Source of the DNA: a bacterium
Lineage (GTDB): Bacteria > Bacteroidota > Bacteroidia > Chitinophagales > Chitinophagaceae
Assembly (NCBI GenBank): GCA_027364635.1
Contig: DAHXOZ010000007.1
Location: 1 to 40,250, forward strand
Reading direction: 5' to 3'
DNA: 40,250 nt
Below are positions 23,506 through 32,638 of this stretch, piece by piece (the stretch's first letter is position 1; each line of letters begins with the position of its first letter). The notes beneath the pieces were generated by a model that saw nothing but the letters and a program-made list of their open reading frames with translations, did no database searches and had not been told where the DNA came from. A program made the position numbers and the translations under genes.

Positions 23506-26500
23506 CTACATGTTTCTACGGTATTGGCCGCCTACTTCATATAATGCATGCGTGATCTGCCCCAAAGAACAATATTTTACTGTTTCCATTAATTCTGCAA
23601 ATAAATTTTCGTTTTTGATTGCAACTTGCTGAAGCCGATTCAGCATTTCATCACTTTTATCTTTGTGCAATTCATGGAACTTATCCAGGCTTTTTATCTG
23701 CTGATCTTTTTCTTCTTGCGTACTCCTGATCACTTCTGCAGGAAGAATAGTAGGAGAACCTTCTTTATTTAAAAAAGTATTTACACCAACAATTGGAAGT
23801 TCTCCGCTGTTTTTTAATGATTCGTAATACAGGCTTTCCTCCTGTATCTTGTTTCTCTGGTACATTCTTTCCATTGCACCAAGCACGCCGCCTCTTTCTG
23901 AAATACGGTTGAATTCAGCCATCACCGCTTCCTCTACCAGTTCAGTAAGTTCTTCAATCAAAAAACTTCCCTGGTTGGGATTTTCATTTTTTGCAGTACC
24001 CAATTCGCGATTAATGATTAATTGAATAGCCATTGCACGACGCACGCTTTCTTCTGTAGGCGTGGTAATCGCTTCATCGTAAGCGTTGGTATGAAGGCTG
24101 TTGCAATTATCATAAATGGCATACAATGCCTGCAACGTTGTTCTTATATCATTGAAATCAATTTCCTGCGCATGTAAACTTCTACCGCTCGTCTGGATAT
24201 GATATTTCAACATTTGAGAACGCGAATTGGCTTTGTATTTATATTTCATGGCTTTAGCCCAGATGCGGCGCGCCACACGCCCGATCACGCTATATTCGGG
24301 ATCCATTCCGTTGCTGAAAAAGAAAGAAAGATTGTGTGCAAAATCATCAATCTTCATTCCACGGCTCATGTAATATTCTACATAAGTAAATCCATTCGAA
24401 AGCGTGAAAGCAAGCTGGGTAATAGGATTGGCGCCCGCTTCGGCAATATGATAGCCACTTATGGAAACTGAATAAAAATTACGTACTTTATTTTCAATAA
24501 AATATTCCTGCACATCGCCCATTAATTTCAAAGCAAACTCAGTAGAAAAAATACAGGTATTCTGTGCCTGGTCTTCCTTCAAAATATCAGCCTGTACTGT
24601 TCCTCGCACAGATGCCAAAGTTTTCGCTTTTATTTCTTCATAAATATTTTTATCCAAAACATCTTCGCCGGATAAACCCAATAATCTCAAACCGAGTCCA
24701 TCGTTTCCTTTTGGCAAATGCCCTTTCATTTCTCCTTTTTCAGGCAAAACGGCTTCACCATTTATTCCGATGTATTTAGGCAAATCTTGCGGCTTAAATT
24801 TTGATTCAATAACTGCGTTTACGCGTTCCCGTAAGTTGTTTTCAATAATATATTTTTCGCACTGCTGATCAATAGCGGCATTCAAAAAGAAAGCGAGCAA
24901 CATCGGCGCAGGACCGTTAATCGTCATACTTACAGAAGTTTTAGGATCACAAAGATCAAAGCCGCTGTACAATTTTTTAGCATCATCTACGGTGGCAATA
25001 CTTACGCCGCTGTTGCCCACTTTACCATAAATATCAGGGCGAACGGCGGGATCTTCACCGTATAAGGTAACGCTGTCAAATGCAGTGCTGAGGCGTTTCG
25101 CAGGTTGCCCCAGGCTAACGTAATGAAATCTTCTGTTGGTTCTTTCAGGGCTTCCTTCGCCGGCAAACATTCTCGTAGGATCCTCTTCCACACGCTTCAA
25201 CGGAAAAACGCCCGCTGTATAAGGAAATTTGCCCGGGAAATTTTCCTGCAGACGCCACATTAAAATATCACCCCAATCTTTAAATTTAGGCACAGCTATT
25301 TTCGGAACTTTAGTGTGTGAGAGCGACTCAAAAAACAATGGCTGTTTTATCACCTTTCCTCTTACATGGTATTCAAAAAAATCTTTTCGATAAAGCGCTT
25401 TTGTTTTTTCCCATTCATCTAATAATTTGTTGCAAACGGGTAATAATTTTTTTGCAACTTCGGCTTTTCTCTCTTCCAGTTCCTTTATGATTGAAGCATT
25501 TTTTTGTTGGTGATCTCCGGACTGATTTTTAAAATTTTCAATAACGCCGTTTAGTTGATATAACTGTGTGGCAATGCCAGATTGCTCTTCAGCCAGTTTA
25601 TTATAATTTGCGATTTCATCTGCAATTTCAGCAAGATACCTGGTGCGTTTCGCAGGAATAATTGAGTGACTGTAACTTTCACTACGCAACGGCGCTTCAT
25701 ATTTTTTCCAATCACTACCTGTTTTTTCATTAACCTCTTCAATAATTTTATTAAATAAATGATTACATCCCGGATCATTAAAAGTGGAAGCAACTGTACC
25801 GATAACCGGAAGTTGATCATCTTTTGAATTCCACAAACCATGATTGCGCATGTATTGTTTTTTCACATCGTACAAAGCATCCAGAGCGCCTGCTTTATCA
25901 AATTTATTGATACAAATTATATCTGCATAATCAAGCATATTAATCTTCTCTAATTGAGAAGCAGCGCCATATTCAGGTGTCATTACATACATACTCACAT
26001 CACAATAATCAAGTATCGAAGCATCGCCCTGGCCCACACCTGCGCTTTCCAAAATAATAAAATCATAGCCAGCCGCTTTGCAAATATCAAGCGCTTCCTG
26101 AACGTAATTACTTAAAGCTTTATCATTTTCACGCGTGGCTAAGGAACGCATGTAAGCGCGGGGATTGTGAATTGAATTCATCCTGATGCGATCTCCCAAC
26201 AAAGCACCACCTGTTTTTTTTCGTGAAGGATCGACAGAAATAACTGCGATGGTCTTATTGTCGTACGCTTTTAAAAAACGGCGAACGATTTCATCGGTTA
26301 CAGAAGATTTTCCTGCTCCTCCTGTGCCTGTAATGCCAAGAACTGCCGCCCCCCGCCCCCCGCCAAGGGAGGGGGAGGTGAGAACTCCTTCACGATTTTC
26401 AGATTCCTTTCCGGCTTCAACTTGCGGTGATTTAAAATCTTTTTTCCTTTCAAGAAGATTAAAAATTTCTTCGCAAACCTTATCAGAATCCTTTAAAATT

Positions 26501-27444
26501 TCTTCATTTTTGAATCTCAAAACATCAAAACCTAAATCATTTAATCTTGATGTTCTGATATCATCATTTTCTTTTACTTCCGGAAGTTGATGAATATTCC
26601 CATCAATTTCAATAACTACTCCTTTTTGCAAACAAACAAAATCAGCAATGTATTTATCAATGATATGCTGCCGCCTGAATTTAAATCCTTCTTTTCGCCC
26701 TCTCAATCTTTCCCACAATATTTTTTCTACTTCGGTTGGATTATTTCTTTGATCTAAAGCAAACTGTTTTAGATTTTTATAATAATAAGGATCGGCATTG
26801 AAATAATTTTTTATTTGAGGAGATCTTTTGCTTTCTTCTTTTAACTTCTCAGAATTAGAATTTAAAATTTCCACTTCCTTGCCATTCTCGGCTTCAGTAA
26901 TGGACTTAGCTATAAGGCTGATATTTCTCCATTCACCCAAAACAAATTTATCACCATTGCTTCCGTTGCCATTAATTTCAGAAGTCGAATTTTGTGTTCC
27001 CCCTCTCCTGGAGGGGGTTAGGGGGAGGCCGCTCTTTTCTATCACATCTTCAATCATACCTTCCAGTCCCATTTTTCTTCCATCATCAGGAGAATAAATT
27101 TTCGTAATCCCGTAAGCTTCCAATTCTTCAATTTCTTCTGGCAAAATCGTTCCTCCACCGCCGCCAAAAATTTTGATATGCCCATAACCATTATTATCAA
27201 GCAGATCTTTCATGTATTTAAAAAATTCCAAATGACCGCCCTGGTAACTGGTTATGGCAATGGCGTTCGCATCTTCTTCTATTGCACACTCCACAATCTC
27301 ATGCACACTACGATTGTGACCAAGGTGAATAATTTCAGCACCCTTGCTTTGCATTATTCTACGCATGATATTGATGGCCGCATCATGCCCGTCAAATAAT
27401 GAAGCTGCAGTTACAATTCTTACTTTATGATTTTTATCAGGCAT
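23506..27444 (-). CDS. icmF: Fused isobutyryl-CoA mutase IcmF with an embedded DUF559 domain
   Basis: A 1312-residue protein. It is a B12-dependent acyl-CoA mutase that carries its own chaperone. Residues 1-135 are the cobalamin-binding domain (S-L-F-D-G-H20-D, S-Y-Q-G-G, F-G-G-G-G-G). Residues 367 to about 600 are the MeaB-like G domain (Walker [14 protein letters not shown] 513-516). A helical linker follows, then from about 740 the mutase domain ([17 protein letters not shown]). Between B12 and G domains, residues about 138-366 are far longer than in ordinary IcmF. They contain a DUF559 restriction-endonuclease-like fold (residues about 219-345) with [22 protein letters not shown], and V-I-E-I-D-G-x-x-H. 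The frame is open throughout. Exact substrate (isobutyryl- or methylmalonyl-CoA) is inferred. Confidence 0.93.
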   Translation of the reverse strand: MPDKNHKVRIVTAASLFDGHDAAINIMRRIMQSKGAEIIHLGHNRSVHEIVECAIEEDANAIAITSYQGGHLEFFKYMKDLLDNNGYGHIKIFGGGGGTILPEEIEELEAYGITKIYSPDDGRKMGLEGMIEDVIEKSGLPLTPSRRGGTQNSTSEINGNGSNGDKFVLGEWRNISLIAKSITEAENGKEVEILNSNSEKLKEESKRSPQIKNYFNADPYYYKNLKQFALDQRNNPTEVEKILWERLRGRKEGFKFRRQHIIDKYIADFVCLQKGVVIEIDGNIHQLPEVKENDDIRTSRLNDLGFDVLRFKNEEILKDSDKVCEEIFNLLERKKDFKSPQVEAGKESENREGVLTSPSLGGGRGAAVLGITGTGGAGKSSVTDEIVRRFLKAYDNKTIAVISVDPSRKKTGGALLGDRIRMNSIHNPRAYMRSLATRENDKALSNYVQEALDICKAAGYDFIILESAGVGQGDASILDYCDVSMYVMTPEYGAASQLEKINMLDYADIICINKFDKAGALDALYDVKKQYMRNHGLWNSKDDQLPVIGTVASTFNDPGCNHLFNKIIEEVNEKTGSDWKKYEAPLRSESYSHSIIPAKRTRYLAEIADEIANYNKLAEEQSGIATQLYQLNGVIENFKNQSGDHQQKNASIIKELEERKAEVAKKLLPVCNKLLDEWEKTKALYRKDFFEYHVRGKVIKQPLFFESLSHTKVPKIAVPKFKDWGDILMWRLQENFPGKFPYTAGVFPLKRVEEDPTRMFAGEGSPERTNRRFHYVSLGQPAKRLSTAFDSVTLYGEDPAVRPDIYGKVGNSGVSIATVDDAKKLYSGFDLCDPKTSVSMTINGPAPMLLAFFLNAAIDQQCEKYIIENNLRERVNAVIESKFKPQDLPKYIGINGEAVLPEKGEMKGHLPKGNDGLGLRLLGLSGEDVLDKNIYEEIKAKTLASVRGTVQADILKEDQAQNTCIFSTEFALKLMGDVQEYFIENKVRNFYSVSISGYHIAEAGANPITQLAFTLSNGFTYVEYYMSRGMKIDDFAHNLSFFFSNGMDPEYSVIGRVARRIWAKAMKYKYKANSRSQMLKYHIQTSGRSLHAQEIDFNDIRTTLQALYAIYDNCNSLHTNAYDEAITTPTEESVRRAMAIQLIINRELGTAKNENPNQGSFLIEELTELVEEAVMAEFNRISERGGVLGAMERMYQRNKIQEESLYYESLKNSGELPIVGVNTFLNKEGSPTILPAEVIRSTQEEKDQQIKSLDKFHELHKDKSDEMLNRLQQVAIKNENLFAELMETVKYCSLGQITHALYEVGGQYRRNM
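26347..27033 (-). mobile_element. In-frame DUF559-bearing insertion flanked by GC-rich palindromes
   Basis: These bases encode residues 138-366 of IcmF. Core homology to DUF559/Vsr-like nucleases covers about 26410-26790. The left edge has a perfect 7-bp palindrome CCCCCTC-N5-GAGGGGG (26999-27017). The right edge has a C-rich run then a G-rich run (26345-26378) that pairs imperfectly. Both edges share the 9-mer AGGGGGAGG (27020-27028 and 26370-26378) on the + strand, in the same orientation. These GC-rich tracts stand out in a window that is otherwise AT-rich. The segment [14 protein letters not shown] inside it may be native linker, so the insertion may be in two parts. Mobility is inference. 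Confidence 0.6.
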
Positions 27445-27599
27445 ACATTTTTATTTTAAATACACGAATCGGAACTCATTACACTCTTTCCGGATTTGTA
27501 AAATTACAACTAATGAAAGGGAAAATAAAGTAAGCATTTTGAATACAGAAATGGCATTTTGATAAAAATTAATTATTCTTTTTTCATCTGCATTTGTCT

Positions 27600-27607
27600 T
27601 AAATTTG
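27600..27607 (+). promoter_or_regulatory. Putative -7 element (TAAATTTG), near-leaderless
   Basis: An exact TAnnTTTG match ending 7 nt before the ATG of the Uma2-type gene. Transcription would start at about the A of the start codon. Confidence 0.4.
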
Positions 27608-27614
27608 GAATGCT

Positions 27615-28172
27615 ATGCAATCAAAAGAATTAGATAAAATATATACACCTCAGGAATATTTTTTATTGGAAGAAGCCGGGGAAGTCCGGCACGAATTTAT
27701 TAATGGAAACCTAATTGAAATGTCAGGAGCATCAAGAGAACATCATTTTATTTGCCAAAACATTTTATTGGCGCTTTTATCGTCAACTAAACATCTTGGC
27801 TTTAAGGTTTTTATGGAAAATATGAAAGTAAAAATTCCAAACGAAAACCAATATTATTATCCCGATATTTTTATAACCAAAGAAGCTGAAACGGATGAAA
27901 ATAAATATGTTCAGTTTGAGCCAGAATTAATTGTGGAAGTGTTGAGCGAAACCACGCGAACAAAGGATATGGTAGATAAATTCATCCAATATCGTAAATT
28001 AAAAACACTCAATTACTATCTTCTTGTTGAGCCCGAAAAAGACCTCGTTTTATGTAATTTTAAGGATCAGCAGGGAGAATGGAATATGGCTTCTTATACT
28101 AAACGCGACGAAATAATTACTCTTCCAAATCTGAATATTTCGCTTCCGATGGAGGATATTTATAAGAAATAA
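27615..28172 (+). CDS. Uma2 family (DUF820) endonuclease-like protein
   Basis: A 185-residue protein of the PD-(D/E)xK superfamily. The family layout is clear: opening Y-T-P-Q-E-Y-F-L-L-E-E, G-E-V-R-H-E-F-I-N-G-N-L-I-E-M-S-G, Y-Y-P-D84-I-F-I, E-L-I-V-E108-V-L-S-E-T-T-R, then K-x-x-x-Y-R-K-L. Putative metal ligands are D84 and E108. Cellular function of Uma2 proteins is unestablished; many copies per genome are common in cyanobacteria and Bacteroidota. It ends 10 nt from the convergent rsmA stop. It is preceded by a -7 box close to the start. It is the second PD-(D/E)xK-type domain within 1 kb, next to the DUF559 insert in icmF; I think the adjacency is chance. Confidence 0.9.
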   Translation: MQSKELDKIYTPQEYFLLEEAGEVRHEFINGNLIEMSGASREHHFICQNILLALLSSTKHLGFKVFMENMKVKIPNENQYYYPDIFITKEAETDENKYVQFEPELIVEVLSETTRTKDMVDKFIQYRKLKTLNYYLLVEPEKDLVLCNFKDQQGEWNMASYTKRDEIITLPNLNISLPMEDIYKK

Positions 28173-28182
28173 CCTTTCCCTT

Positions 28183-28935
28183 TCAACTCATTTTAAAAGT
28201 CAGTTCAGCAAACTCTTCAACGCTCAAAGTCTCCGCACGACGATCAAAAAAGTTATCTTGAAGTTCTTCTTTTGGTAGTAGACTTTTTACTCCGTTTCGT
28301 AAAGTTTTACGGCGCTGGTTAAACGCAGTTTTCACCAAAACCCAAAAAGCCCTTTCACTTTTTACCGGCAAAAAACTTTCTCTTCTTGTTAATCGTATTA
28401 CGCCACTTTGGACTTTTGGTTGTGGCGTAAAACTTTCGTTTCCTACTGAAAATAAATACTCCACTTTATAATAATATTGTATCAATACACTCAAAACACC
28501 GTAAACTTTGCTTCCTTCTTTTGCCGCCGCCCTTTCTGCCACTTCTTTCTGGAACATCCCTATCACTTCAGGAACGTATTCTTTCCAATCCAAAACCTTA
28601 AATAAAATTTGCGTAGAAATATTATAAGGGAAATTACCGATCACCGTAAATGGTTCGTCAAAAGGCCGATCCATTTCCAAAAAACTTTTATGGATCAGAT
28701 CATTTTTAAGAGAAGGAAATTCTTTCAACAAAAAATCGATTTTATCCTGGTCAAGTTCTACCGCTTTAAAATGAATACCCGGAATTTTTACCAGGTGTTT
28801 TGTAAGCGCTCCACCACCCGGACCAACTTCCAACAAATTTTTAAAAGGATGTTGCATTAAAGCAGCTATAATTTTATCAACGATCTTTTCATCTTTTAAA
28901 AAATGCTGTCCGAGAGATTTCTTGAGTGTGTGCAT
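28183..28935 (-). CDS. rsmA: 16S rRNA dimethyladenosine transferase
   Basis: About 250 residues from the ATG at 28935 (MHTLKKSLGQHFLKDE); an upstream TTG is unlikely. RsmA/KsgA dimethylates two adjacent adenines in helix 45 of 16S rRNA during 30S maturation, using S-adenosylmethionine. Motifs are K-S-L-G-Q-H-F-L, E-V-G-P-G-G-G-A-L-T, motif IV G-N-F-P-Y-N-I-S, and the F-N-Q-R-R-K-T-L-R-N region at the C-terminal domain. Length is normal. It is convergent with Uma2 and divergent from recO. Confidence 0.97.
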   Translation of the reverse strand: MHTLKKSLGQHFLKDEKIVDKIIAALMQHPFKNLLEVGPGGGALTKHLVKIPGIHFKAVELDQDKIDFLLKEFPSLKNDLIHKSFLEMDRPFDEPFTVIGNFPYNISTQILFKVLDWKEYVPEVIGMFQKEVAERAAAKEGSKVYGVLSVLIQYYYKVEYLFSVGNESFTPQPKVQSGVIRLTRRESFLPVKSERAFWVLVKTAFNQRRKTLRNGVKSLLPKEELQDNFFDRRAETLSVEEFAELTFKMS

Positions 28936-29114
28936 GAGTTGCAAATTAATGATTAGTTAATTGGATAATTGGTTTATTCGTTTATTAGTCAGTTAATTTA
29001 ATTCATTTTTTGTTTCTTTACTGTGAGGGATTGCACGGGATAAACAAAATTATTTTTGTAATTATTTCTTTGTTTACTGTAATTTTCAAATTATCGAATT
29101 TTCAAATTTTCAAA

Positions 29115-29846
29115 TTGATATTCACCACAAAAGGAATTGTTTTACGAACCATAAAATACGGCGAAACAAGCGTGATCGCTTCCGTATTTACCGAACTCTT
29201 CGGCATTCAATCCTATTTGGTGAACGGCGTGCGCACTTCGGGAAAAAGTTCGAAAGCGCATTTTTTTCAGTCCTCTTCCATTTTAGAAATGCAGGTTTAT
29301 CACAATGAATTAAAAAATTTGCAACGGATCAAGGACCTAAGATGGAGTGTGCTTTATAAAAATATTTTGAGCGATGTTACTAAAAATGCTGTTGCGCTTT
29401 ATATGGTTGAGCTTCTACAAAAATGCCTGAAACAACCCGAAACCAACGAAGATCTTTTTCATTTTTGTGAAGATGCTTTTCTTAAGTTGGACAGCGCAGA
29501 TAATGAAGTGACGGCTAATTTTCCAATTTACTTTTCAATACAGATCGCGCAAATACTGGGATTTCGTTTGCTCGATAATTATTCTGAAAAACGAAACATT
29601 TTCAATTTGCACGAAGGAAGTTTTTCGGATGAAAATTCCGCTTCTCCCAATCATTTAAGCAAAGAATTAAGTTTTCATATTTCTGAATTATTAAAAGCGA
29701 TCCATCCGGATGAACTGTCTCAAATAAAACTCAACCGAAATATTCGTTCCGCGATTTTAAAAAGCCTTGAAAACTACTATGTGTGGCATGTTCCTGAATT
29801 TGGAACCATGAAAACCTTGAATGTTTTGGCAGAAGTTTTAGGATAG
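29115..29846 (+). CDS. recO: DNA repair protein RecO
   Basis: About 243 residues if started at the TTG at 29115, giving M-I-F-T-T-K-G-I-V-L-R-T, which aligns with the usual RecO N-terminus (x-x-x-T-x-G-I-V-L). A longer frame from 29010 would add about 35 hydrophobic residues encoded by AT-rich spacer and is unlikely. RecO has an N-terminal OB fold (residues 1 to about 80, with G-E-T-S-V-I-A-S-V-F-T) and a helical C-terminal domain. It helps load RecA at gaps with RecF/RecR. No zinc-finger cysteines are seen, as in several Bacteroidota RecO proteins. The TTG start is my inference; an ATG start does not exist in a sensible place. Confidence 0.88.
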   Translation: MIFTTKGIVLRTIKYGETSVIASVFTELFGIQSYLVNGVRTSGKSSKAHFFQSSSILEMQVYHNELKNLQRIKDLRWSVLYKNILSDVTKNAVALYMVELLQKCLKQPETNEDLFHFCEDAFLKLDSADNEVTANFPIYFSIQIAQILGFRLLDNYSEKRNIFNLHEGSFSDENSASPNHLSKELSFHISELLKAIHPDELSQIKLNRNIRSAILKSLENYYVWHVPEFGTMKTLNVLAEVLG

Positions 29847-29877
29847 ACTCCGTCCGCAAGAATGCTCTTTCTAATGT

Positions 29878-31056
29878 TTAAAGTAATCGTTTAGATTTTG
29901 ACTTCTCCGTTATTTGCTCTCCATCTACATTTTCAATTAATATAACTCCCGGATTTTTTCCTTTTTCAAAAGTTCCCAGAGAACTTTCCATTTGCAAAGC
30001 TTTTGCACCGTTTAAGGTGGCCCATTGCAAAAGTGTTTCAGTTTTCACAAAAGGGAAATTTTGTACGATTGTTTTTATTTCTTCCAAAATATCCAACTGG
30101 TGATTGGACGCCAAACTATCAGTTCCGAGAACGATATTATATTCTTTTTTCATGAAAAGATCAACATCCGGAAGTGAATTTTCAATATATAAATTGGCAT
30201 TCGGGCACAAGCAAAAAGAAATTAGCTGATTTTCATTTTTATGTTGATTTATAAAATCGATATCTTCTTGTTGCGTAAAAGTATTATGAACCAAAATTAC
30301 AGAGGCAGCACTTGAAAATTTCTTAAAATAACTTTCAACACTCCTGGTTTTTTGAGCCTGGTAAAATGAATTATCAATTTGCAACATTTCATACATCTTA
30401 ATAAAATCCCCTTTACCTTCCATAAAAAACAAATCCTCCTGGGCTGTTTCCTGGTTATGAATACTTATTGTTTTTCCGGCGAAATAAGGAATCATCATCT
30501 TCCACAATTCTTCGGAAACCGAATAAGGCGCATGTGGAACAATTGAAGCCAACAATCCATTTTTTACAAATTCTTCATAAATATTTTTACTTTTCTCTAA
30601 TCTCATTTCTGCAACCTGCGGAAGCCAACCACTCGTTTCGATGAAATTATAATATTGAAGATTTTTCTTTTGCTTTTGAGCCAACGATAAAGAATTATTG
30701 GAAATATCACCCACGGCAACAATTCCTTTACTCATCATTTCCTGTTCTGCATTTTCCATCGCACTCAAAATTTCGCTCTCTTCAAAATGCCTTTCTGAAA
30801 CCACTTTAAAAACAAAATCAACGAGGCCTGTTCCCTCGGGTATTATGTTTTTTAAATGTGACAGTTCGAGATGACAATGCGCGTTGATAAAACCGGGTAA
30901 AATAATTCCTTCGAAAACTTCCACATCTTCACCTGCATCCGACTCGTTAACCAAATTTATTATTTTGCCTTCATCATCTGTAATAAGAACATTTTCCCCC
31001 GTTAATAACTTTTCGCCGGTAAATAAATAGTCAGCTCTGAATTTTCGATATCGCAT
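29878..31056 (-). CDS. Amidohydrolase family protein (deaminase-like)
   Basis: A 392-residue metal-dependent hydrolase. Motifs are I-L-P-G-F-I-N-A-H60-C-H62-L-E-L-S-H, V-P-H-A-P-Y-S-V-S, S-I-H-N-Q-E, L-V-H-N-T-F and L-G-T-D-S-L-A-S-N, the set of the cytosine/chlorohydrolase/aminofutalosine deaminase branch. The C-terminal composite sandwich strand (G-K-N-P-G-V-I-L-I) is normal. The E after the H-x-H pair and the D in G-T-D are present, so it is probably active on a cyclic amine or aminated purine-like compound. The substrate cannot be named. It is divergent from prfA, with a TATCTTTG box 35 nt upstream of the start. It is convergent with recO (31 nt between stops). Confidence 0.9.
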   Translation of the reverse strand: MRYRKFRADYLFTGEKLLTGENVLITDDEGKIINLVNESDAGEDVEVFEGIILPGFINAHCHLELSHLKNIIPEGTGLVDFVFKVVSERHFEESEILSAMENAEQEMMSKGIVAVGDISNNSLSLAQKQKKNLQYYNFIETSGWLPQVAEMRLEKSKNIYEEFVKNGLLASIVPHAPYSVSEELWKMMIPYFAGKTISIHNQETAQEDLFFMEGKGDFIKMYEMLQIDNSFYQAQKTRSVESYFKKFSSAASVILVHNTFTQQEDIDFINQHKNENQLISFCLCPNANLYIENSLPDVDLFMKKEYNIVLGTDSLASNHQLDILEEIKTIVQNFPFVKTETLLQWATLNGAKALQMESSLGTFEKGKNPGVILIENVDGEQITEKSKSKRLL

Positions 31057-31091
31057 GTAAAAAGGATTAGATTAATTTTGCCCACAATTAT

Positions 31092-31099
31092 CAAAGATA
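31092..31099 (-). promoter_or_regulatory. Putative -7 element of the amidohydrolase (TATCTTTG)
   Basis: The minus strand reads TATCTTTG, an exact TAnnTTTG match 35 nt upstream of the ATG at 31056. The leader would be about 28 nt. Confidence 0.45.
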
Positions 31100-31173
31100 A
31101 AGGGTAATATTTTCTACATAAAATGGTTCACAATTTACCCAACTAACCATAAAATAAAATTTTTTTAAAAGAT

Positions 31174-32235
31174 ATGCTTGAAAAATTAGAAGCAATAAAA
31201 GCAAGATTTGATGAACTGGGAATCGCTCTCACCAATCCTGAAATTGTGAGCGATAACAAAAAATACAAACAGTTAAGCAAGGAATATCGCGACCTGGAAA
31301 AGATCGTAATAGTAAGGAACAAATACGCTAAGACTATTGATGACATTGAATTTAACAAAGAAGTGCTCAATAGTGATGACGAAGAAATGCGTGAAATGGC
31401 GAAACAGGAATTACCACAATTGCTGCAACAAAAAGAACAGCTTGAAAAGACCATACGCACTATGCTGATCCCAAAAGATCCCCAGGACGAAAAGAATTGT
31501 ATCCTTGAAATAAGGGCAGGAACCGGTGGTGATGAAGCTTCTCTTTTTGCCGGCGACCTGATGAGGATGTATTTAAAATTCTGTGAGTCAAAAGGTTGGA
31601 AAACATCATTGCTCAGTGAAAGTGAAGGAACTGTAGGTGGTTACAAAGAAGTTCAAATAGAAGTAACAGGCGAAGATGTTTATGGTACTTTAAAATTTGA
31701 AAGTGGAGTTCATCGTGTACAAAGAGTTCCTGATACAGAAGCAAGCGGCCGCGTACACACGAGTGCTGCCACTGTTGCTGTAATGCCCGAAGCGGAAGAA
31801 GTAGATGTGGAAGTACGGGACAGCGACGTAAAAATGGAGACAGCACGAAGTGGTGGTGCAGGTGGCCAAAATGTAAACAAAGTAGAGACAAAGGTAATGT
31901 TGACACACCTTCCGACAGGATTAGTGATTGTGTGCCAGACAGAAAGAAGCCAGTTGGGAAACCGTGAAAAAGCGATGCAAATGTTACGCACCAAACTATA
32001 TGAAGAAGAAGTGAGAAAACAAGAGGAAGAAATTTCCCGTCATAGAAAAAGTTTGGTAAGTACGGGTGACAGGTCTGCCAAAATAAGAACTTACAACTTC
32101 CCGCAAGGAAGAGTGACAGATCACCGCATCGGATTGACAGTCTATAATCTTGAAGGTGTTTTAAACGGTGAATTGCAGGAATTTATTGATGCGCTTCAGT
32201 TTGCTGAAAATTCTGAAAAGCTCGCTAATCAATAG
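31174..32235 (+). CDS. prfA: Peptide chain release factor 1
   Basis: A 353-residue class I release factor that reads UAA and UAG. The peptidyl-tRNA hydrolysis motif G-A-G-G-Q is at about residues 228-232. The codon-recognition tripeptide is P-D-T (186-188), within [14 protein letters not shown]; the P-x-T pattern identifies RF1 and excludes RF2 (S-P-F). The N-terminal helical domain ([17 protein letters not shown]) is normal. No internal frameshift site is present, again in favour of RF1. It is followed by a 403-nt non-coding gap. Confidence 0.97.
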   Translation: MLEKLEAIKARFDELGIALTNPEIVSDNKKYKQLSKEYRDLEKIVIVRNKYAKTIDDIEFNKEVLNSDDEEMREMAKQELPQLLQQKEQLEKTIRTMLIPKDPQDEKNCILEIRAGTGGDEASLFAGDLMRMYLKFCESKGWKTSLLSESEGTVGGYKEVQIEVTGEDVYGTLKFESGVHRVQRVPDTEASGRVHTSAATVAVMPEAEEVDVEVRDSDVKMETARSGGAGGQNVNKVETKVMLTHLPTGLVIVCQTERSQLGNREKAMQMLRTKLYEEEVRKQEEEISRHRKSLVSTGDRSAKIRTYNFPQGRVTDHRIGLTVYNLEGVLNGELQEFIDALQFAENSEKLANQ

Positions 32236-32401
32236 TTACAGAGCTTCATTAGACAGTAAACCAACAAATTCCGAAGATATTTATTTACAAGAAATTTTTT
32301 ATTTAACCCAGTGACTGTTAATTAAATCTAAATTCTACAAAAATAAATTTCTGATTATAAGAATTGCCTTGTTATTAAATCTTTATTAACAAAAGCATTT
32401 T

Positions 32402-32409
32402 TACTTTTG
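32402..32409 (+). promoter_or_regulatory. Putative -7 element (TACTTTTG) of a candidate small RNA
   Basis: An exact TAnnTTTG match. The -33 region lacks a clear TTTG. Transcription would start near 32416, leading into the hairpin terminator about 100 nt downstream. Confidence 0.35.
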
Positions 32410-32415
32410 GCATGT

Positions 32416-32515
32416 GATTTGAAACATACAAATCAAACAACATTAAATTTCAATTTTCTCATAAGCAGTTAGTTTTGGTAAACGGCCCCTGTTTCTACAG
32501 GGGCCTTCTCTTTTT
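32416..32515 (+). ncRNA. Candidate small RNA, about 100 nt
   Basis: The unit is defined by the upstream TACTTTTG box and the downstream terminator. It contains no ORF of any size (the first ATG is followed at once by TGA). I do not recognise a known RNA family. It could instead be the leader/attenuator of the large gene at 32639, but the terminator lies 124 nt before that start. Confidence 0.35.
32484..32515 (+). terminator. Strong Rho-independent terminator (GGCCCCTGT stem)
   Basis: A perfect 9-bp stem GGCCCCTGT/ACAGGGGCC (32484-32492 with 32497-32505) has loop TTCT and is followed by TTCTCTTTTT. It is one of the most stable hairpins in the window. It lies 248 nt after prfA, too far to be its natural terminator unless the transcript has a long tail. 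Confidence 0.8.
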
Positions 32516-32638
32516 ATAGATCTTAACTAATAATTTTTTGTTAAGCCCATTCATATTAACAAAATAAATAAAATTAACAATTACCGGCTGTTTAACTTCG
32601 CGCAAATAATGTTGAATTGAAAGCATTATTTTTAACAC

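Larger units (their letters stand above)
32236..32638. other. Non-coding gap between prfA and the GH18-GT2 gene
   Basis: 403 nt with no credible ORF on either strand. Contents: a CAGTAAACCAA motif (32254-32264) just after prfA, a TACTTTTG promoter-like box (32402-32409), and a strong hairpin with T-rich tail (32484-32515). The last 120 nt before the next start codon are AT-rich and featureless apart from a weak TAATGTTG box. Confidence 0.7.

Noticed and set aside
26186-26590. A 134-codon + strand frame across the DUF559/G-domain junction
   Set aside because: Antisense to icmF. It is open because the GC-rich flank lacks stops, not because of coding selection.
27600-28172. Uma2 and the DUF559 insert as parts of one defence island
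   Set aside because: The Uma2 gene has its own promoter box and opposite strand, and the neighbours are housekeeping genes (rsmA, recO). Nothing else defence-like is adjacent.
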